A program made the position numbers and the translations under genes. A stretch of 64,000 bases of DNA from Veillonellales bacterium (GTDB lineage: Bacteria; Bacillota; Negativicutes; Veillonellales; Dialisteraceae): assembly GCA_944390485.1 (NCBI GenBank), contig CALXPQ010000005.1:106225-170224 (forward strand), read 5' to 3'. The notes under the pieces were generated by a model. It saw only the letters and a program-made list of their open reading frames with translations. It did no database searches and was not told the origin of the DNA. Shown in pieces: positions 7,143-19,116 of this stretch. Numbering within the stretch: position 1 is the stretch's first letter; each line of letters opens with the position of its first letter.

Positions 7143-10100
7143 TTACTGCGCCTGCGCTTCTCCGGCGCTTTCCGCAGCATGCGGCGGTTCGCCCTCGTGG
7201 ACGACCTTGATGCGGCGGTAGCGGGACATGCCCGTGCCGGCGGGGATCAGCTTGCCGATGATGACGTTTTCCTTCAGGCCGATGAGCGGATCGGACTTGC
7301 CCTTGATGGCCGCTTCGGTGAGGACTCTCGTCGTTTCCTGGAAGGACGCGGCGGAGAGGAAGGAATCGGTGGCGAGCGCCGCCTTCGTCGTGCCGAGGAG
7401 CATGTTGCGGCCCACGGCCTTTTCCTTGCCCTCGTCTTCGAGGCGCTGGTTCTCCTGACGGTAGGCCACCATGTCCACCGTTTCGCCCGGAAGCCATTCG
7501 GAGTCGCCCGGATCTTCGATCTTGATCTTGCGGAGCATCTGGCGGACGATGATCTCGATGTGCTTGTCGTTGATCTCGACGCCCTGGGACCGGTAGACGC
7601 TCTGTACTTCGGAGACGATGTACTGCTGCGTCGCCTGCACGCCCTTCACGCGGAGGATGTCGTGCGGGTTGATGGAGCCGTCCATGAGCTTCGTGCCCGG
7701 CTCGATGACGTCGCCGTCCTTGACGATGGCGCGCTTGCCGAAGGGCAGCTTGTACTGCTCGCTGGTCTCTTCATTGGTGACCGTGACGATCGGCACGCCC
7801 TTGTTTTCCTCGGACTCGCCCACCGTGACGGTGCCGCCGATCTCACTGATGATGGCGTGGCCTTTCGGCTTGCGCGCTTCGAACAGTTCTTCGACACGGG
7901 GAAGACCCTGTGTGATGTCTTCGTTCGATACGGTGCCGCCGGTGTGGAACGTGCGCATGGTGAGCTGCGTGCCCGGTTCGCCGATGGACTGGGCGGCGAT
8001 GATGCCCACCGCTTCGCCGATCTCCACGTGGCGGCCGGTCGCCAGGTTGCGGCCGTAGCACTTCGCGCAGATGCCGTGCGCGGAGTGGCAGGTGAGGATG
8101 GAGCGGATCTTCAGGCTCTGGTAGTGCTTCTGGATCTCTTCCGCCTGCTCCTCGGTGATTTCTTCGTTCTTCTTCGCGATGAGCTCGCCCGTTTCCGGAT
8201 TTACCACATCGTCCACCGGGCAGCGTCCGGTGATGCGGTCGGCGAGGGTCTCGATGACGCCGCCGCTCTGGATGATCGGGGTGACTTCCACGCCTTCCAC
8301 TTCATCCATATGGATGCGGATGGCCGGGACGTCGGCCGCGAGGATCGCGTCGGCGACGGGTTCGGTGATCTCCGTGCCCGCCGGGAAGAGTTCGCGGCCC
8401 GTGCGGTCGGCCGCCGCTTCGTCGAGGTGCTTGCCGCGGAGGCGGGTCGTCATGAAGTGGCGCAGGCTCGCGGCGAGTTCTTCGCGGGCGGCCTTCGCGC
8501 CCAGGTCGAGGGTCTCGGCCGCCGGCGCTTCCGCGCCTTCCTGATAGGCGGGGATGATCGTCACTTCGGGGATGAGGTAATGGTTCAGGAGAGAAACGTC
8601 GTCGGCGGTGAGGGCGCGGCCCGCGACGAGGAGGACGTTGCCGCTCTTCGGGTCGACCACGTCTTCGGCGAGCATCGCGCCGAGGAGACGGCTCTTCAGC
8701 GCATTGATGGCCGGACGGACCGTGGCCGCCATGCGCACCCGCTCCTTGTCGAAGTCGAGGACGACGATGTCGCAGTCTTCTTCACGGACGATGACGTCCT
8801 GGGAGACGTCCACCAGACGGCGGGTGAGGTAGCCGGAGTCCGCCGTACGGAGCGCCGTATCGGCGAGGCCCTTGCGGGCGCCGTGGGAGGACGTGAAGTA
8901 ATCCAGTACGGTGAGGCCTTCGCGGTAGTTCGCCTTGACAGGCAGTTCGACCGGGCGGCCGGAGGTATCGGCGATGAGCCCGCGCATGCCGGCGAGCTGT
9001 CTCATCTGGCTGTCGTTGCCGCGGGCGCCGGACTGGGCCATCATAGTGAGCGGGTTGAATTTCTTCATGCTCTCCTTCATGGCTTCGCCCACTTCGTCGG
9101 TGGCTTTCGTCCAGATCTCGACGACTTTCTTATAGCGTTCCGCGTTGGTGATGAGGCCGCGGCGGAAGAAATTCTTGACGCGCTCCACTTCGGCGTCTTT
9201 TTCCGCGATGATCTCGTTCTTGTTCTCCGGGACGGCGACGTCGTTGATGCCGATGGAGATGCCCGAGATGAGCGCGTAATGGAAGCCGAGGGCCTTGATG
9301 CTGTCCAGCAGGTCGCCGGTGGCTTTGAAGCCGAGCTTGCGGAAGCAGTTGTTCACGAGCTTGCCCATCTGCTTCTTGTCGATGACGACGCCCAGGCATT
9401 CCCGGCCGTCCTTTCTCTTATGGAAGAAGCGGAGCACTTCGGGGATGGCGTAGTTGAAGATCACGCGGCCCGGCGTGGTGATGACGAGACCGTGGCCGGG
9501 GATGTCCATGCGGATGAAGTGCTGGAGGAATTCGCCGCCGCGCTTCTCGTCCTTCGCCAGGTCGTAGGCGAGCATAATCTCGTCGTAGCCGGTGTAGGCG
9601 GGGAGCTTGTCGTACTCCACGTCTTCTTCGTCCTCATGGGTGATGGTGAGGTAGTAGCTGCCGAGGATCATATCCTGCGACGGGATGGCGACCGGCTTGC
9701 CGTCCTTCGTGGACAGGATGTTGTTGATGGAGAGCATGAGCGTGCGCGCTTCCGCCTGCGCTTCCACGGAGAGCGGCAGGTGGCACGCCATCTGGTCGCC
9801 GTCGAAGTCGGCGTTGTAGCCCGGGCAGACCAGCGGATGCAGTTTGATGGCGCGGCCTTCCCACAGGATGGGTTCGAAGGCCTGGATGCCGAGGCGGTGC
9901 AGCGTCGGCGCGCGGTTCAGGAGCACCGGGTGCTCCTTGATGACGTCGGCGAGGACGTCCCACACTTCCGGAGCGAGCTTGTCCACCTTCTTGCGGGCCA
10001 CCTTGAGGTTGTTCGCCATGCCGCGGGCGATGAGCTCGTGCATGATGAACGGCTTGAACAGTTCGACCGCCATTTCTTTCGGCAGGCCGCACTGGTACAT

Positions 10101-11156
10101 CTTCAGTTCCGGGCCAACGACGATAACGGAACGGCCGGAGTAGTCTACGCGCTTGCCGAGCAGGTTCTGGCGGAAACGGCCCTGCTTGCCCTTCAGCATG
10201 TCGGAGAGGGACTTCAGCGGGCGGTTGCCCGGGCCGGTGACCGCGCGGCCGCGGCGGCCGTTGTCGATGAGGGCGTCCACCGCTTCCTGGAGCATGCGCT
10301 TTTCATTGCGGATGATGATTTCCGGAGCGCCCAGTTCGAGGAGGCGCTTCAGGCGGTTGTTCCGGTTGATGACGCGGCGGTACAGGTCGTTCAGGTCGCT
10401 CGTGGCGAAACGGCCGCCGTCGAGCTGCACCATCGGACGCAGATCCGGCGGGATGACCGGGATGACCGTCATGATCATCCATTCCGGCTTGTTCCCGGAC
10501 TGGAGGAAGGATTCCACTTCTTCCAGACGGCGGATGCTGCGCACGCGGCGCTGGCCGGTGGAGGTCTTCAGGTCTTCCTTGAGTTCCGCTTCCAGTTTTT
10601 TCAGGTCCAGTTCCTTCAGGAGGGTCTGGATGGCTTCCGCGCCCATGGCGGCCTTGAAGGAGCCCGGACCGTATTTCTGGACGGTCTCCTGGTATTCCGC
10701 TTCCGTGAGGAGCTGCTGCTTCGTCAGGTTCGTCGTGCCCGGATCGAGAACGATGTACGCGGCGAAGTAGAGCACGCGTTCGAGGGCGCGCGGGGAGATG
10801 GAGAGGATGAGGCCGATGCGGCTCGGGATGCCCTTGAAGTACCAGATGTGGGATACGGGGCACGCCAGGCTGATGTGGCCCATGCGCTCGCGGCGGACCT
10901 TGGCGCTCGTCACTTCGACGCCGCACTTGTCGCACACCGTGCCTTTATAGCGCATTCTCTTATATTTGCCGCACTTGCATTCCCAGTCTTTCGTCGGTCC
11001 GAAGATCTTTTCGCAGAAAAGGCCGTCGGTCTCCGCCTTCAGGGTGCGATAGTTGATGGTTTCCGGCTTCGTCACCTCGCCGTGGGACCATTCGAGGATC
11101 TTTTCCGGGGAGGCGATGCCGATCTTCATGGAGTCAAATTCATTTACATCTAACAA
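7143..11156 (-). CDS. rpoC: RNA polymerase beta' subunit
   Basis: 1,337 residues, full length. The N-terminal zinc site '[20 protein letters not shown]' and the catalytic loop '[15 protein letters not shown]' (three Mg-binding aspartates) are intact. Other landmarks are '[23 protein letters not shown]', the trigger-loop region '[18 protein letters not shown]', and the C-terminal '[22 protein letters not shown]'. I chose the TTG at 11154-11156 (protein begins M-L-D-V-N, as in Bacillus) rather than the upstream ATG, which overlaps the rpoB stop. AAAGGAG lies ten bases upstream. It is co-transcribed with rpoB. Confidence 0.97.
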   Translation of the reverse strand: MLDVNEFDSMKIGIASPEKILEWSHGEVTKPETINYRTLKAETDGLFCEKIFGPTKDWECKCGKYKRMRYKGTVCDKCGVEVTSAKVRRERMGHISLACPVSHIWYFKGIPSRIGLILSISPRALERVLYFAAYIVLDPGTTNLTKQQLLTEAEYQETVQKYGPGSFKAAMGAEAIQTLLKELDLKKLEAELKEDLKTSTGQRRVRSIRRLEEVESFLQSGNKPEWMIMTVIPVIPPDLRPMVQLDGGRFATSDLNDLYRRVINRNNRLKRLLELGAPEIIIRNEKRMLQEAVDALIDNGRRGRAVTGPGNRPLKSLSDMLKGKQGRFRQNLLGKRVDYSGRSVIVVGPELKMYQCGLPKEMAVELFKPFIMHELIARGMANNLKVARKKVDKLAPEVWDVLADVIKEHPVLLNRAPTLHRLGIQAFEPILWEGRAIKLHPLVCPGYNADFDGDQMACHLPLSVEAQAEARTLMLSINNILSTKDGKPVAIPSQDMILGSYYLTITHEDEEDVEYDKLPAYTGYDEIMLAYDLAKDEKRGGEFLQHFIRMDIPGHGLVITTPGRVIFNYAIPEVLRFFHKRKDGRECLGVVIDKKQMGKLVNNCFRKLGFKATGDLLDSIKALGFHYALISGISIGINDVAVPENKNEIIAEKDAEVERVKNFFRRGLITNAERYKKVVEIWTKATDEVGEAMKESMKKFNPLTMMAQSGARGNDSQMRQLAGMRGLIADTSGRPVELPVKANYREGLTVLDYFTSSHGARKGLADTALRTADSGYLTRRLVDVSQDVIVREEDCDIVVLDFDKERVRMAATVRPAINALKSRLLGAMLAEDVVDPKSGNVLLVAGRALTADDVSLLNHYLIPEVTIIPAYQEGAEAPAAETLDLGAKAAREELAASLRHFMTTRLRGKHLDEAAADRTGRELFPAGTEITEPVADAILAADVPAIRIHMDEVEGVEVTPIIQSGGVIETLADRITGRCPVDDVVNPETGELIAKKNEEITEEQAEEIQKHYQSLKIRSILTCHSAHGICAKCYGRNLATGRHVEIGEAVGIIAAQSIGEPGTQLTMRTFHTGGTVSNEDITQGLPRVEELFEARKPKGHAIISEIGGTVTVGESEENKGVPIVTVTNEETSEQYKLPFGKRAIVKDGDVIEPGTKLMDGSINPHDILRVKGVQATQQYIVSEVQSVYRSQGVEINDKHIEIIVRQMLRKIKIEDPGDSEWLPGETVDMVAYRQENQRLEDEGKEKAVGRNMLLGTTKAALATDSFLSAASFQETTRVLTEAAIKGKSDPLIGLKENVIIGKLIPAGTGMSRYRRIKVVHEGEPPHAAESAGEAQAQ

Positions 11157-11182
11157 TTGGATACCGCTCCTTTCCGGGAATG

Positions 11183-14100
11183 TCATTCGTCAGACCCTGC
11201 GTTCGGGTCGTCGGTGATGGTGAAATCCATGGCTGCGCCGGTGTCGTCCATGTCCTGCGCTTCCTGCGCGTCCGGCACGTCGGCGCCCATCGCGTCGGCA
11301 GAGGCGGATGCGCCGCCCGCTTCCATGTCGCTCCGGGAGATGGAGGTGCTGTCGTCGCCTTCCATGACTTCTTTCAGTTCCTTGTCGTGAGCCGCCTTGT
11401 CGCCGTCCCGGCCGTACCAGCGGTCGCCGCCGCCGAAGCCCTGTTCGAGGTCGTCGTCGTCCAGCTCTTTCAGTACGACTTCTTCGCCGTCTTCATTGAG
11501 GATGCGCACATCGAGGCCGATGCTCTGCAGCTCCTTCATGAGGACCTTGAAGGATTCCGGCACGCCCGGCGCGGGGATGTTCTCACCCTTCACGATCTTT
11601 TCATAGGCCTTCACGCGGCCGATGACGTCGTCGGACTTGACGGTGAGGATTTCCTGCAGGGTATAGGCTGCGCCGTACGCTTCGAGCGCCCACACTTCCA
11701 TTTCGCCGAAGCGCTGGCCGCCGAACTGTGCCTTGCCGCCCAGAGGCTGCTGAGTGACGAGAGAGTACGGACCGGTGGAGCGGGCGTGGATCTTGTCGTC
11801 GACCAGATGGTGGAGTTTCAGCATGTACTTCCAGCCGATGGTGACCGCATTGTCCAGCTTCTCGCCGGTGCGTCCGTCGTAGAGGGTGCTCTTCGCGCTC
11901 GCCGGGAGGTTCGCCACCCGGAGGGTCGTCGCGAGGTCTTCATCGCGGCAGCCGTCGAAGACCGGGGTCGCGATGTGGATGCCCGCTTCGTCCGGTTCCG
12001 GCATGCCGTATTTATCGAAATCATAGCCTGCTTCGCGGAGGCGGCGCTCCACGTCGGGATCGCCGTTGCGGATCTCTTCGCCGAGAGCGTGGCAGGCCCA
12101 GCCGAGGTGGATCTCGAGGATCTGGCCGATGTTCATTCGGGACGGCACGCCCAGCGGGTTCAGCACCAGATCGACCGGACGGCCGTCGGGGGTGAAGGGC
12201 ATGTCTTCCACGGGGAGGACCCGGGAGCATACGCACTTGTTGCCGTGGCGCCCTGCCATCTTGTCGCCTTCGTGGATCTTGCGCTTCTGCGCGATATATA
12301 CGCGGACGCTCTTGTTCACGCCGGGGGCGAGCTCGTCGCCTTCCTCACGGCTGAAGACTTTCACGTCCACGACTTTGCCGAATTCGCCGTGGGGCACACG
12401 GAGGGAGGTGTCGCGCACTTCCCGCTCCTTGTCGCCGAAGATGGCGCGGAGGAGGCGCTCTTCCGGCGTGAGCTCGGTCTCTCCCTTCGGGGTGACCTTG
12501 CCGACGAGGATGTCGCCGGGGCGCACGTCGGCGCCGATGGAGATGATGCCGTTCTCGTCGAGGTATTTGATCGCGTCTTCGCCGACGGACGGGAGCTGGC
12601 GGGTGATCTCTTCATCGCCGAGCTTTGTGTCGCGGGCGTCGCATTCGTATTCTTCGATGTGGATGGACGTGTACAGATCTTCCTTGCAGAGGCGTTCGGA
12701 GATCAGTACGGCGTCTTCGTGGTTGTACCCTTCCCAGGAGACGAAGGCCACGAGCACGTTGTGCCCAAGGGCGAGCTCGCCGCCGTCGGTGGCCATGCCG
12801 TCCGCCAGCGTCTGGCCCGCTTCCACGCGGTCGCCGTCATAGACGAGCGGACGCTGATTGATGCACGTGGACTGGTTCGAGCGCATGAATTTGATCATCG
12901 GGTAGGTGTCGATCTCGCCGTTGTCCGCACGGACCACGATATTGCGGCCGTCCACGCTTTCCACGACGCCGGAGCGCTTCGCGAGGATGCACACGCCGGA
13001 GTCCTGCGCGGCGACGAATTCCATGCCGGTGCCGACGAGCGGCGCTTCCGGACGGAGCAGCGGCACCGCCTGGCGCTGCATGTTCGCACCCATGAGGGCG
13101 CGGTTCGTGTCGTCGTGTTCGAGGAAGGGGATGAGCGAGGTGCCGATGGAGACGACCTGCTTCGGGGATACGTCCATCAGGTCGACTTCGGACGCGTCCG
13201 CTTCGAGGGGGTCCGCGCCGCGGCGGGCCGTGACGTTGCGGTTCACGAAGTGGTTCTCCGCATCCAGCGGTTCACTGGCCTGCGCGATGATCTTGTCTTC
13301 CTCGATGTCGGCGGTGACATACTGACAGTTCGTCGTGACGATCGGATTCTGCGGGTCCGTCTTGTCGATGAGGCGGTACGGCGTCTCGATGAGGCCGTAT
13401 TTATTGATGATCCCGTAGTTCGCCAGAGAGGAAATCAGACCGATGTTCGGACCTTCCGGCGTTTCTACCGGGCACATGCGCCCGTAATGGGAATAATGCA
13501 CGTCGCGGACTTCGAACCCCGCGCGTTCGCGGGAGAGGCCGCCCGGGCCCAGCGCGGAGAGACGGCGCTTGTGGGTCAGCTCGGCCAGCGGGTTCGTCTG
13601 GTCCATGAACTGGGACAGCTGGGAGCTGCCGAAGAATTCGCGGATGGCCGCCACCACCGGGCGGATATTGATGAGCGCCTGCGGGGTCATCTTGTCCTGA
13701 TCCTGGGTGGTCATGCGTTCGCGCACCACGCGCTCCATGCGGGAGAGGCCGATGCGGAACTGGTTCTGGAGCAGCTCGCCCACGCAGCGCACGCGGCGGT
13801 TGCCCAGATGGTCGATGTCGTCGGTCGTGCCGTAGCCCTGCATCAGGTTCAGCAGGTAGTCCAGGTTCGCGATCATGTCCTCGGGCGTGAGGGTGCGGTG
13901 GTTGTCCGGGAGATTGCAGTTGTTGCAGATGACCTTGACTTCCGTGCCGTCTTCCTTCTCCGTGAGGAGCTCCACGAGGCCGTCGCCTCTGTACACGCCG
14001 CTTTCATCGATTTTCTTCATCGCTTCGTCGTCGAGGAGCGTGTGCGCTTCGATGACCACTTCGCCCGTCTCCGGATTCACGATCGGCTCCGCCGTGGTGA

Positions 14101-14959
14101 GCCCTTTGAGGCGGTTCTTCCAGCCGAGCTTCTTGCCCGCTTTGTAGCGGCCGACCTTCGCCAGATCGTATCTGTGCGGATCGTAGAAGAGGTTGTGCAG
14201 CAGCGTGGTGGCGCTTTCCACCGTGGGCGGTTCGCCCGGGCGGAGCTTCTTGTAGATTTCAATGAGCGCTTCGTTCGTATTGTGCGTCGGGTCCTTTTCG
14301 AGCGTTCTCTGGATGTGCACATCCTGCGCGAAGAGCTCGAGGATGTCGTCATTGGAGGACCAGCCGAGCGCGCGCACGAGAACAGTGGCCGGCATCTTGC
14401 GGTTCCGGTCGATGCGGACCGCCACCGCGCCGTTCGCGTCGGATTCCAGTTCGATCCACGCGCCGCGGTTCGGGATCACCTGCCCGCTGTAGATGTATTT
14501 GCCCAGATTGTCCTGCTCGCGGCTGAAATACACGCCCGGAGAGCGGACCAGCTGGGAGACGATGACGCGTTCCGCGCCGTTGATGACGAACGTGCCGGTG
14601 GACGTCATAATTGGGAAATCGCCCATGAAGAGGTCGTCGTTTTCCTTGATCTCGCCCGTTTCCCGGTTCACGAGCTGCACCTTTACCTTCAGCGGCGCGC
14701 AATAAGTCATCGCCTTGGCACGGCAGTCGTCGATGGAATTCTCCTCGGTGCCGAAGTAATAGTCCTTGAAATACAGCGCCCACTTGTGGCCGCTGTCCTC
14801 GATCGGAGAGATATCGTCGAATACATCCCGGAGACCTTCCTTCTGGAACCATTCATAGGATTTCGTCTGGAGGTCGAGCAGATGCGGCATCTTCAGCACT
14901 TCCGCCGCTCTTGCATACGTGTATCTTTTTCTCGTCCCTGCCTGTTCAGGTCTGAACAT
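11183..14959 (-). CDS. rpoB: RNA polymerase beta subunit
   Basis: 1,258 residues. The rifampicin region '[20 protein letters not shown]' followed by '[10 protein letters not shown]' has the susceptible-type residues at the classical Asp516, His526 and Ser531 positions. The active-site '[14 protein letters not shown]' and the C-terminal '[25 protein letters not shown]' are present. The tail beyond the core is acidic (D/E-rich). The ATG at 14957-14959 gives an N-terminus (MFRPEQAG...[13 protein letters not shown]) of normal length. The usual rplKAJL genes are not upstream: pyc lies there instead, so rpoBC has its own promoter. Confidence 0.97.
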   Translation of the reverse strand: MFRPEQAGTRKRYTYARAAEVLKMPHLLDLQTKSYEWFQKEGLRDVFDDISPIEDSGHKWALYFKDYYFGTEENSIDDCRAKAMTYCAPLKVKVQLVNRETGEIKENDDLFMGDFPIMTSTGTFVINGAERVIVSQLVRSPGVYFSREQDNLGKYIYSGQVIPNRGAWIELESDANGAVAVRIDRNRKMPATVLVRALGWSSNDDILELFAQDVHIQRTLEKDPTHNTNEALIEIYKKLRPGEPPTVESATTLLHNLFYDPHRYDLAKVGRYKAGKKLGWKNRLKGLTTAEPIVNPETGEVVIEAHTLLDDEAMKKIDESGVYRGDGLVELLTEKEDGTEVKVICNNCNLPDNHRTLTPEDMIANLDYLLNLMQGYGTTDDIDHLGNRRVRCVGELLQNQFRIGLSRMERVVRERMTTQDQDKMTPQALINIRPVVAAIREFFGSSQLSQFMDQTNPLAELTHKRRLSALGPGGLSRERAGFEVRDVHYSHYGRMCPVETPEGPNIGLISSLANYGIINKYGLIETPYRLIDKTDPQNPIVTTNCQYVTADIEEDKIIAQASEPLDAENHFVNRNVTARRGADPLEADASEVDLMDVSPKQVVSIGTSLIPFLEHDDTNRALMGANMQRQAVPLLRPEAPLVGTGMEFVAAQDSGVCILAKRSGVVESVDGRNIVVRADNGEIDTYPMIKFMRSNQSTCINQRPLVYDGDRVEAGQTLADGMATDGGELALGHNVLVAFVSWEGYNHEDAVLISERLCKEDLYTSIHIEEYECDARDTKLGDEEITRQLPSVGEDAIKYLDENGIISIGADVRPGDILVGKVTPKGETELTPEERLLRAIFGDKEREVRDTSLRVPHGEFGKVVDVKVFSREEGDELAPGVNKSVRVYIAQKRKIHEGDKMAGRHGNKCVCSRVLPVEDMPFTPDGRPVDLVLNPLGVPSRMNIGQILEIHLGWACHALGEEIRNGDPDVERRLREAGYDFDKYGMPEPDEAGIHIATPVFDGCRDEDLATTLRVANLPASAKSTLYDGRTGEKLDNAVTIGWKYMLKLHHLVDDKIHARSTGPYSLVTQQPLGGKAQFGGQRFGEMEVWALEAYGAAYTLQEILTVKSDDVIGRVKAYEKIVKGENIPAPGVPESFKVLMKELQSIGLDVRILNEDGEEVVLKELDDDDLEQGFGGGDRWYGRDGDKAAHDKELKEVMEGDDSTSISRSDMEAGGASASADAMGADVPDAQEAQDMDDTGAAMDFTITDDPNAGSDE

Positions 14960-15002
14960 CCTGCGCCTCACCCTTTCATAGTGATACAACCGTTTGTCAA
15001 TA

Positions 15003-15020
15003 GCCCGGAAAACGCCGGGC
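15003..15020 (-). promoter_or_regulatory. Hairpin in the rpoB leader
   Basis: GCCCGG-cgtttt-CCGGGC lies about 45 bases before the rpoB start, inside an approximately 165-base leader. It has no T-run, so it is more likely a processing or pausing element than a terminator. Confidence 0.45.
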
Positions 15021-15131
15021 ACAAAATGAAGCAAGGCCATACTTGACAACCTTGCCGGAATCGGTTCCTCGCGGTGAAATCCCCGCTCCGGAGCCTCCAT
15101 GTGACCAAAAATAAACCTGTTGTGAATTCAT

Positions 15132-15160
15132 ATTTTACCATACCCCTTTATGGACCGCAA
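15132..15160 (-). promoter_or_regulatory. rpoBC promoter
   Basis: TTGCGG (15155-15160) and TAAAAT (15132-15137) are separated by exactly 17 bases, with an extended TGG before the -10. The start would be near 15125, giving a long leader to rpoB. Confidence 0.8.
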
Positions 15161-15638
15161 GAAATCCCGCCGTTTCCGCCAGATTTTTCCGCATATCTGC
15201 GTTTTCTTTCATGTATAATAAAAATATTTTATCAATAGAATTATTTTTACCTGTTATAGAACTTTTCTATTTACTGTAAATCATACAGCCCATTATCCCG
15301 CTCTTTCATGCAGGAAGATGCCGTAATAAGACCGGTTCGGCGCAGCCGTCATGCTTCCAATAGAAAGAAGGAGCGCCGCATGGACTTCTTCACTCCGGTC
15401 CATCAGGATTTCATCCATTCTCCGCAGCCCTATGCCCGAAAAAGATGCCCGGCATCCCCCTCGGCCGCCGGGGCGCTTCACTCCCTATCCGCCGCAAAGA
15501 CGGCAGTACAGTGCCGCAGGCATCCCCGGCACGGAACATTCATGGCAGACGCGGCTGCCTCGGGCTGCTCCTTCTCGCCATCTTCCTCGTCTGGCTCTGG
15601 TGAGCCGGCCGCATGCTTTCCCAATCCATCCATCACGC
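15161..15638. other. Intergenic region between rpoB promoter and pyc terminator
   Basis: Nearly 500 bases without a confident gene. The AT-rich part (15200-15290) has plus-strand TATAAT-like sequence near 15213. The GC-rich part holds a possible small tail-anchored ORF (15445-15603, listed separately). Nothing else is recognisable. Confidence 0.5.
15445..15603 (+). CDS. Possible small tail-anchored membrane protein
   Basis: A 52-residue frame. It has a basic N-terminal part (many R and K) and ends in a clean membrane helix, 'CLGLLLLAIFLVWLW', right at the stop. The terminator at 15639-15676 follows 36 bases later. The ribosome-binding site is poor, and the neighbouring frame encodes a proline-rich stretch with overlapping start codons. 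Either a frameshift has split a longer gene, or the helix is chance. I would not rely on it without comparison. Confidence 0.25.
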   Translation: MPGIPLGRRGASLPIRRKDGSTVPQASPARNIHGRRGCLGLLLLAIFLVWLW

Positions 15639-15676
15639 AAAAACGCCCCGCAGGACATCGCCTGCGGGGCGTTTTT
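15639..15676. terminator. Bidirectional terminator behind pyc
   Basis: Sixteen-base stem AAAAACGCCCCGCAGG / CCTGCGGGGCGTTTTT with a six-base loop, just after the pyc stop codon. Confidence 0.9.
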
Positions 15677-15687
15677 TACATGCGGTC

Positions 15688-18600
15688 TTATTCGATGACG
15701 ATGAGGAGGTCGCCGGAGGAGATCCGTGCGCCTGCCTTGGCGACGATCTCGCTGACGATGCCGTCTTTCGGAGCGGTGATGTTCGTTTCCATCTTCATCG
15801 CTTCGGTGACGATGATCGGTTCGCCTTTCTTCACGTGCTGTCCTTTTTCGACGAGGACCTTCACCACGGAGCCGGAGAGGGTCGCGCCCACTTCGCCGAG
15901 GACATCCTTGTCTGCCTTGCGGACTTCGATGTTCGCCGTGGCGATGTGCTTGTCGTGCACCTTGATCTCGCGGGGCATGCCGTTCAGCTCGAAGCGGATG
16001 AGGCGGTCGCCGTTTTCGTCGGGCTTCGTCACGTCGTCCAGCTTGATGAGGAGCATCTTGCCCTGCTCGATGACGACGCGGATCTCTTCGCCGGGCTTCA
16101 TGCCGAAGAAGAAGGTCGGCGTGTCGAGGACGGACAGGTCGCCGTACAGTTTATACCGCGCCTGATAGTCGCTGTAGACTTTCGGATAGATGAGGTAGGA
16201 AGAGACGGACTGCTCGGTCACGGGGAGTTCCTTCTCTTTCATCTCTGCCTTCACGGCGTCGAAGTCCACATCCGGCGGCGTGGATTCTTCCATGGGCTTT
16301 TTGCCGCGGAGGATAATCTGCTGGAGCTTCTCCGGGAAGCCGCCGTACGGGGTGCCCAGATTGCCTTCGAAGAAGCCCACCACGGACTTCGGGAAATCGA
16401 GGGTGTCGCCCTTCTCGTAGATGTCTTCTTCGGTGAGGTTGTTCTGCACCATGAAGAGCGCCATGTCGCCCACGACCTTAGAGGACGGGGTGACCTTGAT
16501 GATGTCGCCGAACATCATGTTCACTTTCGCGTACATGCGGCACACGTCGAGCCACTTGTCGCCCAGGCCGACGGCGGTCGCCTGCTGGCGCAGGTTGGAG
16601 AACTGGCCGCCGGGCATCTCGTGCATGTAGACGGTGGTGTTCGGGCTGGTCATCTTGCTGTCCACGCCCGCGTAGTACGGACGGACCGCCGCCCAGTAGC
16701 GGTCGATCGCTTCGAGCGCGTCGATGTCGAGCTTCGGCTGGCGCGGATTGTTCTGGAGCGCGTAGTACATGGACTGCATGGACGGCTGGCTCGTGCCGTT
16801 CGCCAGCGCGCTGGTGGCCACGTCCACGATGTCGACGCCCGCGTCGATGGCTTTCGCGTAGCTGTAGAGCATGACGCCGCTGCCTTCATGGCTGTGCAGA
16901 TGGATCGGCAGGTCCACCGCGTCTTTCAGCGCGGAGACGAGCACGCCCGCCGCTTCCGGCTTCAGGATGCCAGACATATCCTTGATGGCGATGATGTTCG
17001 CGCCGGCTTTTTCCAGCTCTTTCGCCATGTCGGTGTAATATTTCAGATTGTATTTCTGCCGCTTCGGGTCGAGGATGTCGCCGGTGTAGCACAGCGCCAC
17101 TTCCGCGAGCTTGTTGTTCTTGCGGACTTCGTCGATGGTGACGGTCATGTGGGAGAGCTGGTTCAGGCAGTCGAAGATGCGGAATACGTCCACGCCGTTC
17201 GCCGCCGCGCGGTCGATGAAGTGGCGCACCACGTTCTCCGGATAGTTCTCATAGCCGACGGCGTTCGCGCCGCGGGTGAGCATCTGGAAGAGGATGTTCG
17301 GCGCCGCTTCGCGCATAGCACGGAGGCGCTTCCACGGGCATTCGTCGAGGAAGCGGTACGCCACGTCGAAGGTCGCGCCGCCCCAGTTCTCGAAGGAGAA
17401 GAGCTGCGGCACATGGACCGCCGTGTAGTGGATGGCGTTCATGATGTCGTGCGTGCGCACGCGCGTCGCCAGGAGCGACTGGTGGGCGTCGCGGTAGGTG
17501 GTGTCCATGAAGAGGACTTCTTTCTGGTCCTGCACCCACTTCGCAAATTTCTCCGGCCCCATCTCGTCGAGGAGCTGCTTGGTGCCTCTCGGGCATTCTT
17601 CCCCGGATGCGTCGAGCACCGGGAGCGGAGCGAAGTCCGGCTTGTCCTGATGGCCCGCGCCGGCGTAGCCGTTCACCGTGATGTCCGCGATGTATTCGAG
17701 GAGCTTCGTGCCGCGGTCGCTCACGTCATGCGGATCTTCGAGGAGCTCCGGATGGCGGTCGATGTAGTTCACGTCGCACAGGCCTTCCTGGAAGTCCTTC
17801 GTGCCGAGCATGTTCTGGAGGAAATAGATATTCGTCTTCACGCCGCTGATGCGGAATTCGTCCAGACAGCGCTGCATGCGGCCGATCGCGTCCATGGGGG
17901 TGCGCGCGTAGGCGGTGACCTTCACCAGCAGGGAATCGTAGTACGGGGTGATGACCGCGCCGGTGTACGCCGTGCCCGCGTCCAAGCGGATGCCGGGGCC
18001 GCCGCCGCTGCGGTACGCGATGATCTTGCCCGTGTCAGGCATGAAGTGGTTCTTCGGATCTTCCGTGGTGATGCGGCACTGGATGGCCATGCCGTGATGG
18101 GTGATGTCTTCCTGTTTCCCGATGCCGATCACGGCATCTTCCAGCGAGTACCCTTCCGCGATGAGGATCTGGCTCTTCACGATATCGATGTCCGTGATGA
18201 GCTCCGTCACGGTATGTTCGACCTGGACGCGCGGATTCACTTCGATGAAATAGAAGTGCTTCTCGTCCTGATCGACGAGGAATTCGCACGTGCCGGCGTT
18301 GACGTAATTGACGTTCTTCATCAGCTTGACCGCGGCGTCGCAGATCTCCTGACGGAGGGAGACCGGGAGCGACCACGCCGGAGCCATCTCGATGACCTTC
18401 TGATGGCGGCGCTGGATGGAGCAGTCGCGTTCGAAAAGGTGGACGATGTGGCCGTGCTCGTCGCCGATGACCTGCACTTCGATGTGCTTCGGGTTCATGA
18501 TGCATTTTTCCACATAGACATCTTCGTCGCCGAACGCCATCTTCGCTTCGGATTTCGCGCGGTGGTACGCGTCTTCCAGATCTTCCATGCGGTCCACGTT

Positions 18601-19116
18601 GCGCATGCCGCGTCCGCCGCCGCCGTTGACCGCCTTGATCATGATCGGGAAGCCGTGCGTCTCCGCGAATTCCTTCACTTCTTCAAAGCTCTTCACCGCG
18701 CCCTTCGTGCCGGGGATCATGGGGATGCCCGCCTTCTCGGCCTGGATGCGCGCGTTGACCTTGTCGCCGAACATCACGAGATGCTCGACCTTCGGGCCGA
18801 TGAAGATGAGGCCCTCTTCCTCGCAGCGTCTGGCGAACTCCGCGTTCTCCGCGAGGAAGCCGTACCCCGGATGGATCGCGTCCACATCGTGTTCCTTCGC
18901 GATGCGGATGATGTCCTCGATGTCCAGATAGGCGTCGACCGGCTTCTTGCCTGCGCCTACGAGGTACGCTTCGTCTGCACGGTTGCGGTGCAGAGACAGA
19001 ATATCCTCTTTCGAATAAATCGCTACGGTGCGGATGCCGAGTTCGCTGCACGCGCGGAATACGCGGATCGCGATTTCTCCTCGGTTCGCGACCAGGACTT
19101 TATGGATCGTTCTCAT
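15688..19116 (-). CDS. pyc: Pyruvate carboxylase
   Basis: 1,142 residues, single-chain type. Order: biotin carboxylase (residues 1-450; 'KAVNGGGGRGMR' ATP loop, 'HIEVQVIGD', 'IEVNPRVQVEHTVTE'), carboxyltransferase (about 530-800; 'MDTTYRDAHQSLLATRVRT', 'HLHSHEGSGV', 'KDMSG'), PC tetramerisation region, and a C-terminal biotinyl domain with the modified lysine in 'TEAMKMET' (Lys1108). It makes oxaloacetate from pyruvate and bicarbonate for anaplerosis and succinate/propionate formation. AAGGAGGAG precedes the ATG. It needs biotin, which the bioW-bioF genes in this window help to make. Confidence 0.97.
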   Translation of the reverse strand: MRTIHKVLVANRGEIAIRVFRACSELGIRTVAIYSKEDILSLHRNRADEAYLVGAGKKPVDAYLDIEDIIRIAKEHDVDAIHPGYGFLAENAEFARRCEEEGLIFIGPKVEHLVMFGDKVNARIQAEKAGIPMIPGTKGAVKSFEEVKEFAETHGFPIMIKAVNGGGGRGMRNVDRMEDLEDAYHRAKSEAKMAFGDEDVYVEKCIMNPKHIEVQVIGDEHGHIVHLFERDCSIQRRHQKVIEMAPAWSLPVSLRQEICDAAVKLMKNVNYVNAGTCEFLVDQDEKHFYFIEVNPRVQVEHTVTELITDIDIVKSQILIAEGYSLEDAVIGIGKQEDITHHGMAIQCRITTEDPKNHFMPDTGKIIAYRSGGGPGIRLDAGTAYTGAVITPYYDSLLVKVTAYARTPMDAIGRMQRCLDEFRISGVKTNIYFLQNMLGTKDFQEGLCDVNYIDRHPELLEDPHDVSDRGTKLLEYIADITVNGYAGAGHQDKPDFAPLPVLDASGEECPRGTKQLLDEMGPEKFAKWVQDQKEVLFMDTTYRDAHQSLLATRVRTHDIMNAIHYTAVHVPQLFSFENWGGATFDVAYRFLDECPWKRLRAMREAAPNILFQMLTRGANAVGYENYPENVVRHFIDRAAANGVDVFRIFDCLNQLSHMTVTIDEVRKNNKLAEVALCYTGDILDPKRQKYNLKYYTDMAKELEKAGANIIAIKDMSGILKPEAAGVLVSALKDAVDLPIHLHSHEGSGVMLYSYAKAIDAGVDIVDVATSALANGTSQPSMQSMYYALQNNPRQPKLDIDALEAIDRYWAAVRPYYAGVDSKMTSPNTTVYMHEMPGGQFSNLRQQATAVGLGDKWLDVCRMYAKVNMMFGDIIKVTPSSKVVGDMALFMVQNNLTEEDIYEKGDTLDFPKSVVGFFEGNLGTPYGGFPEKLQQIILRGKKPMEESTPPDVDFDAVKAEMKEKELPVTEQSVSSYLIYPKVYSDYQARYKLYGDLSVLDTPTFFFGMKPGEEIRVVIEQGKMLLIKLDDVTKPDENGDRLIRFELNGMPREIKVHDKHIATANIEVRKADKDVLGEVGATLSGSVVKVLVEKGQHVKKGEPIIVTEAMKMETNITAPKDGIVSEIVAKAGARISSGDLLIVIE

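Noticed and set aside
7179..11153. Very long plus-strand frame opposite rpoC
   Set aside because: Antisense shadow caused by third-position GC bias; His/Asp/Val-rich text with no domain.
11180..15046. Very long plus-strand frame opposite rpoB
   Set aside because: Same codon-bias shadow; no start signal and no recognisable protein.
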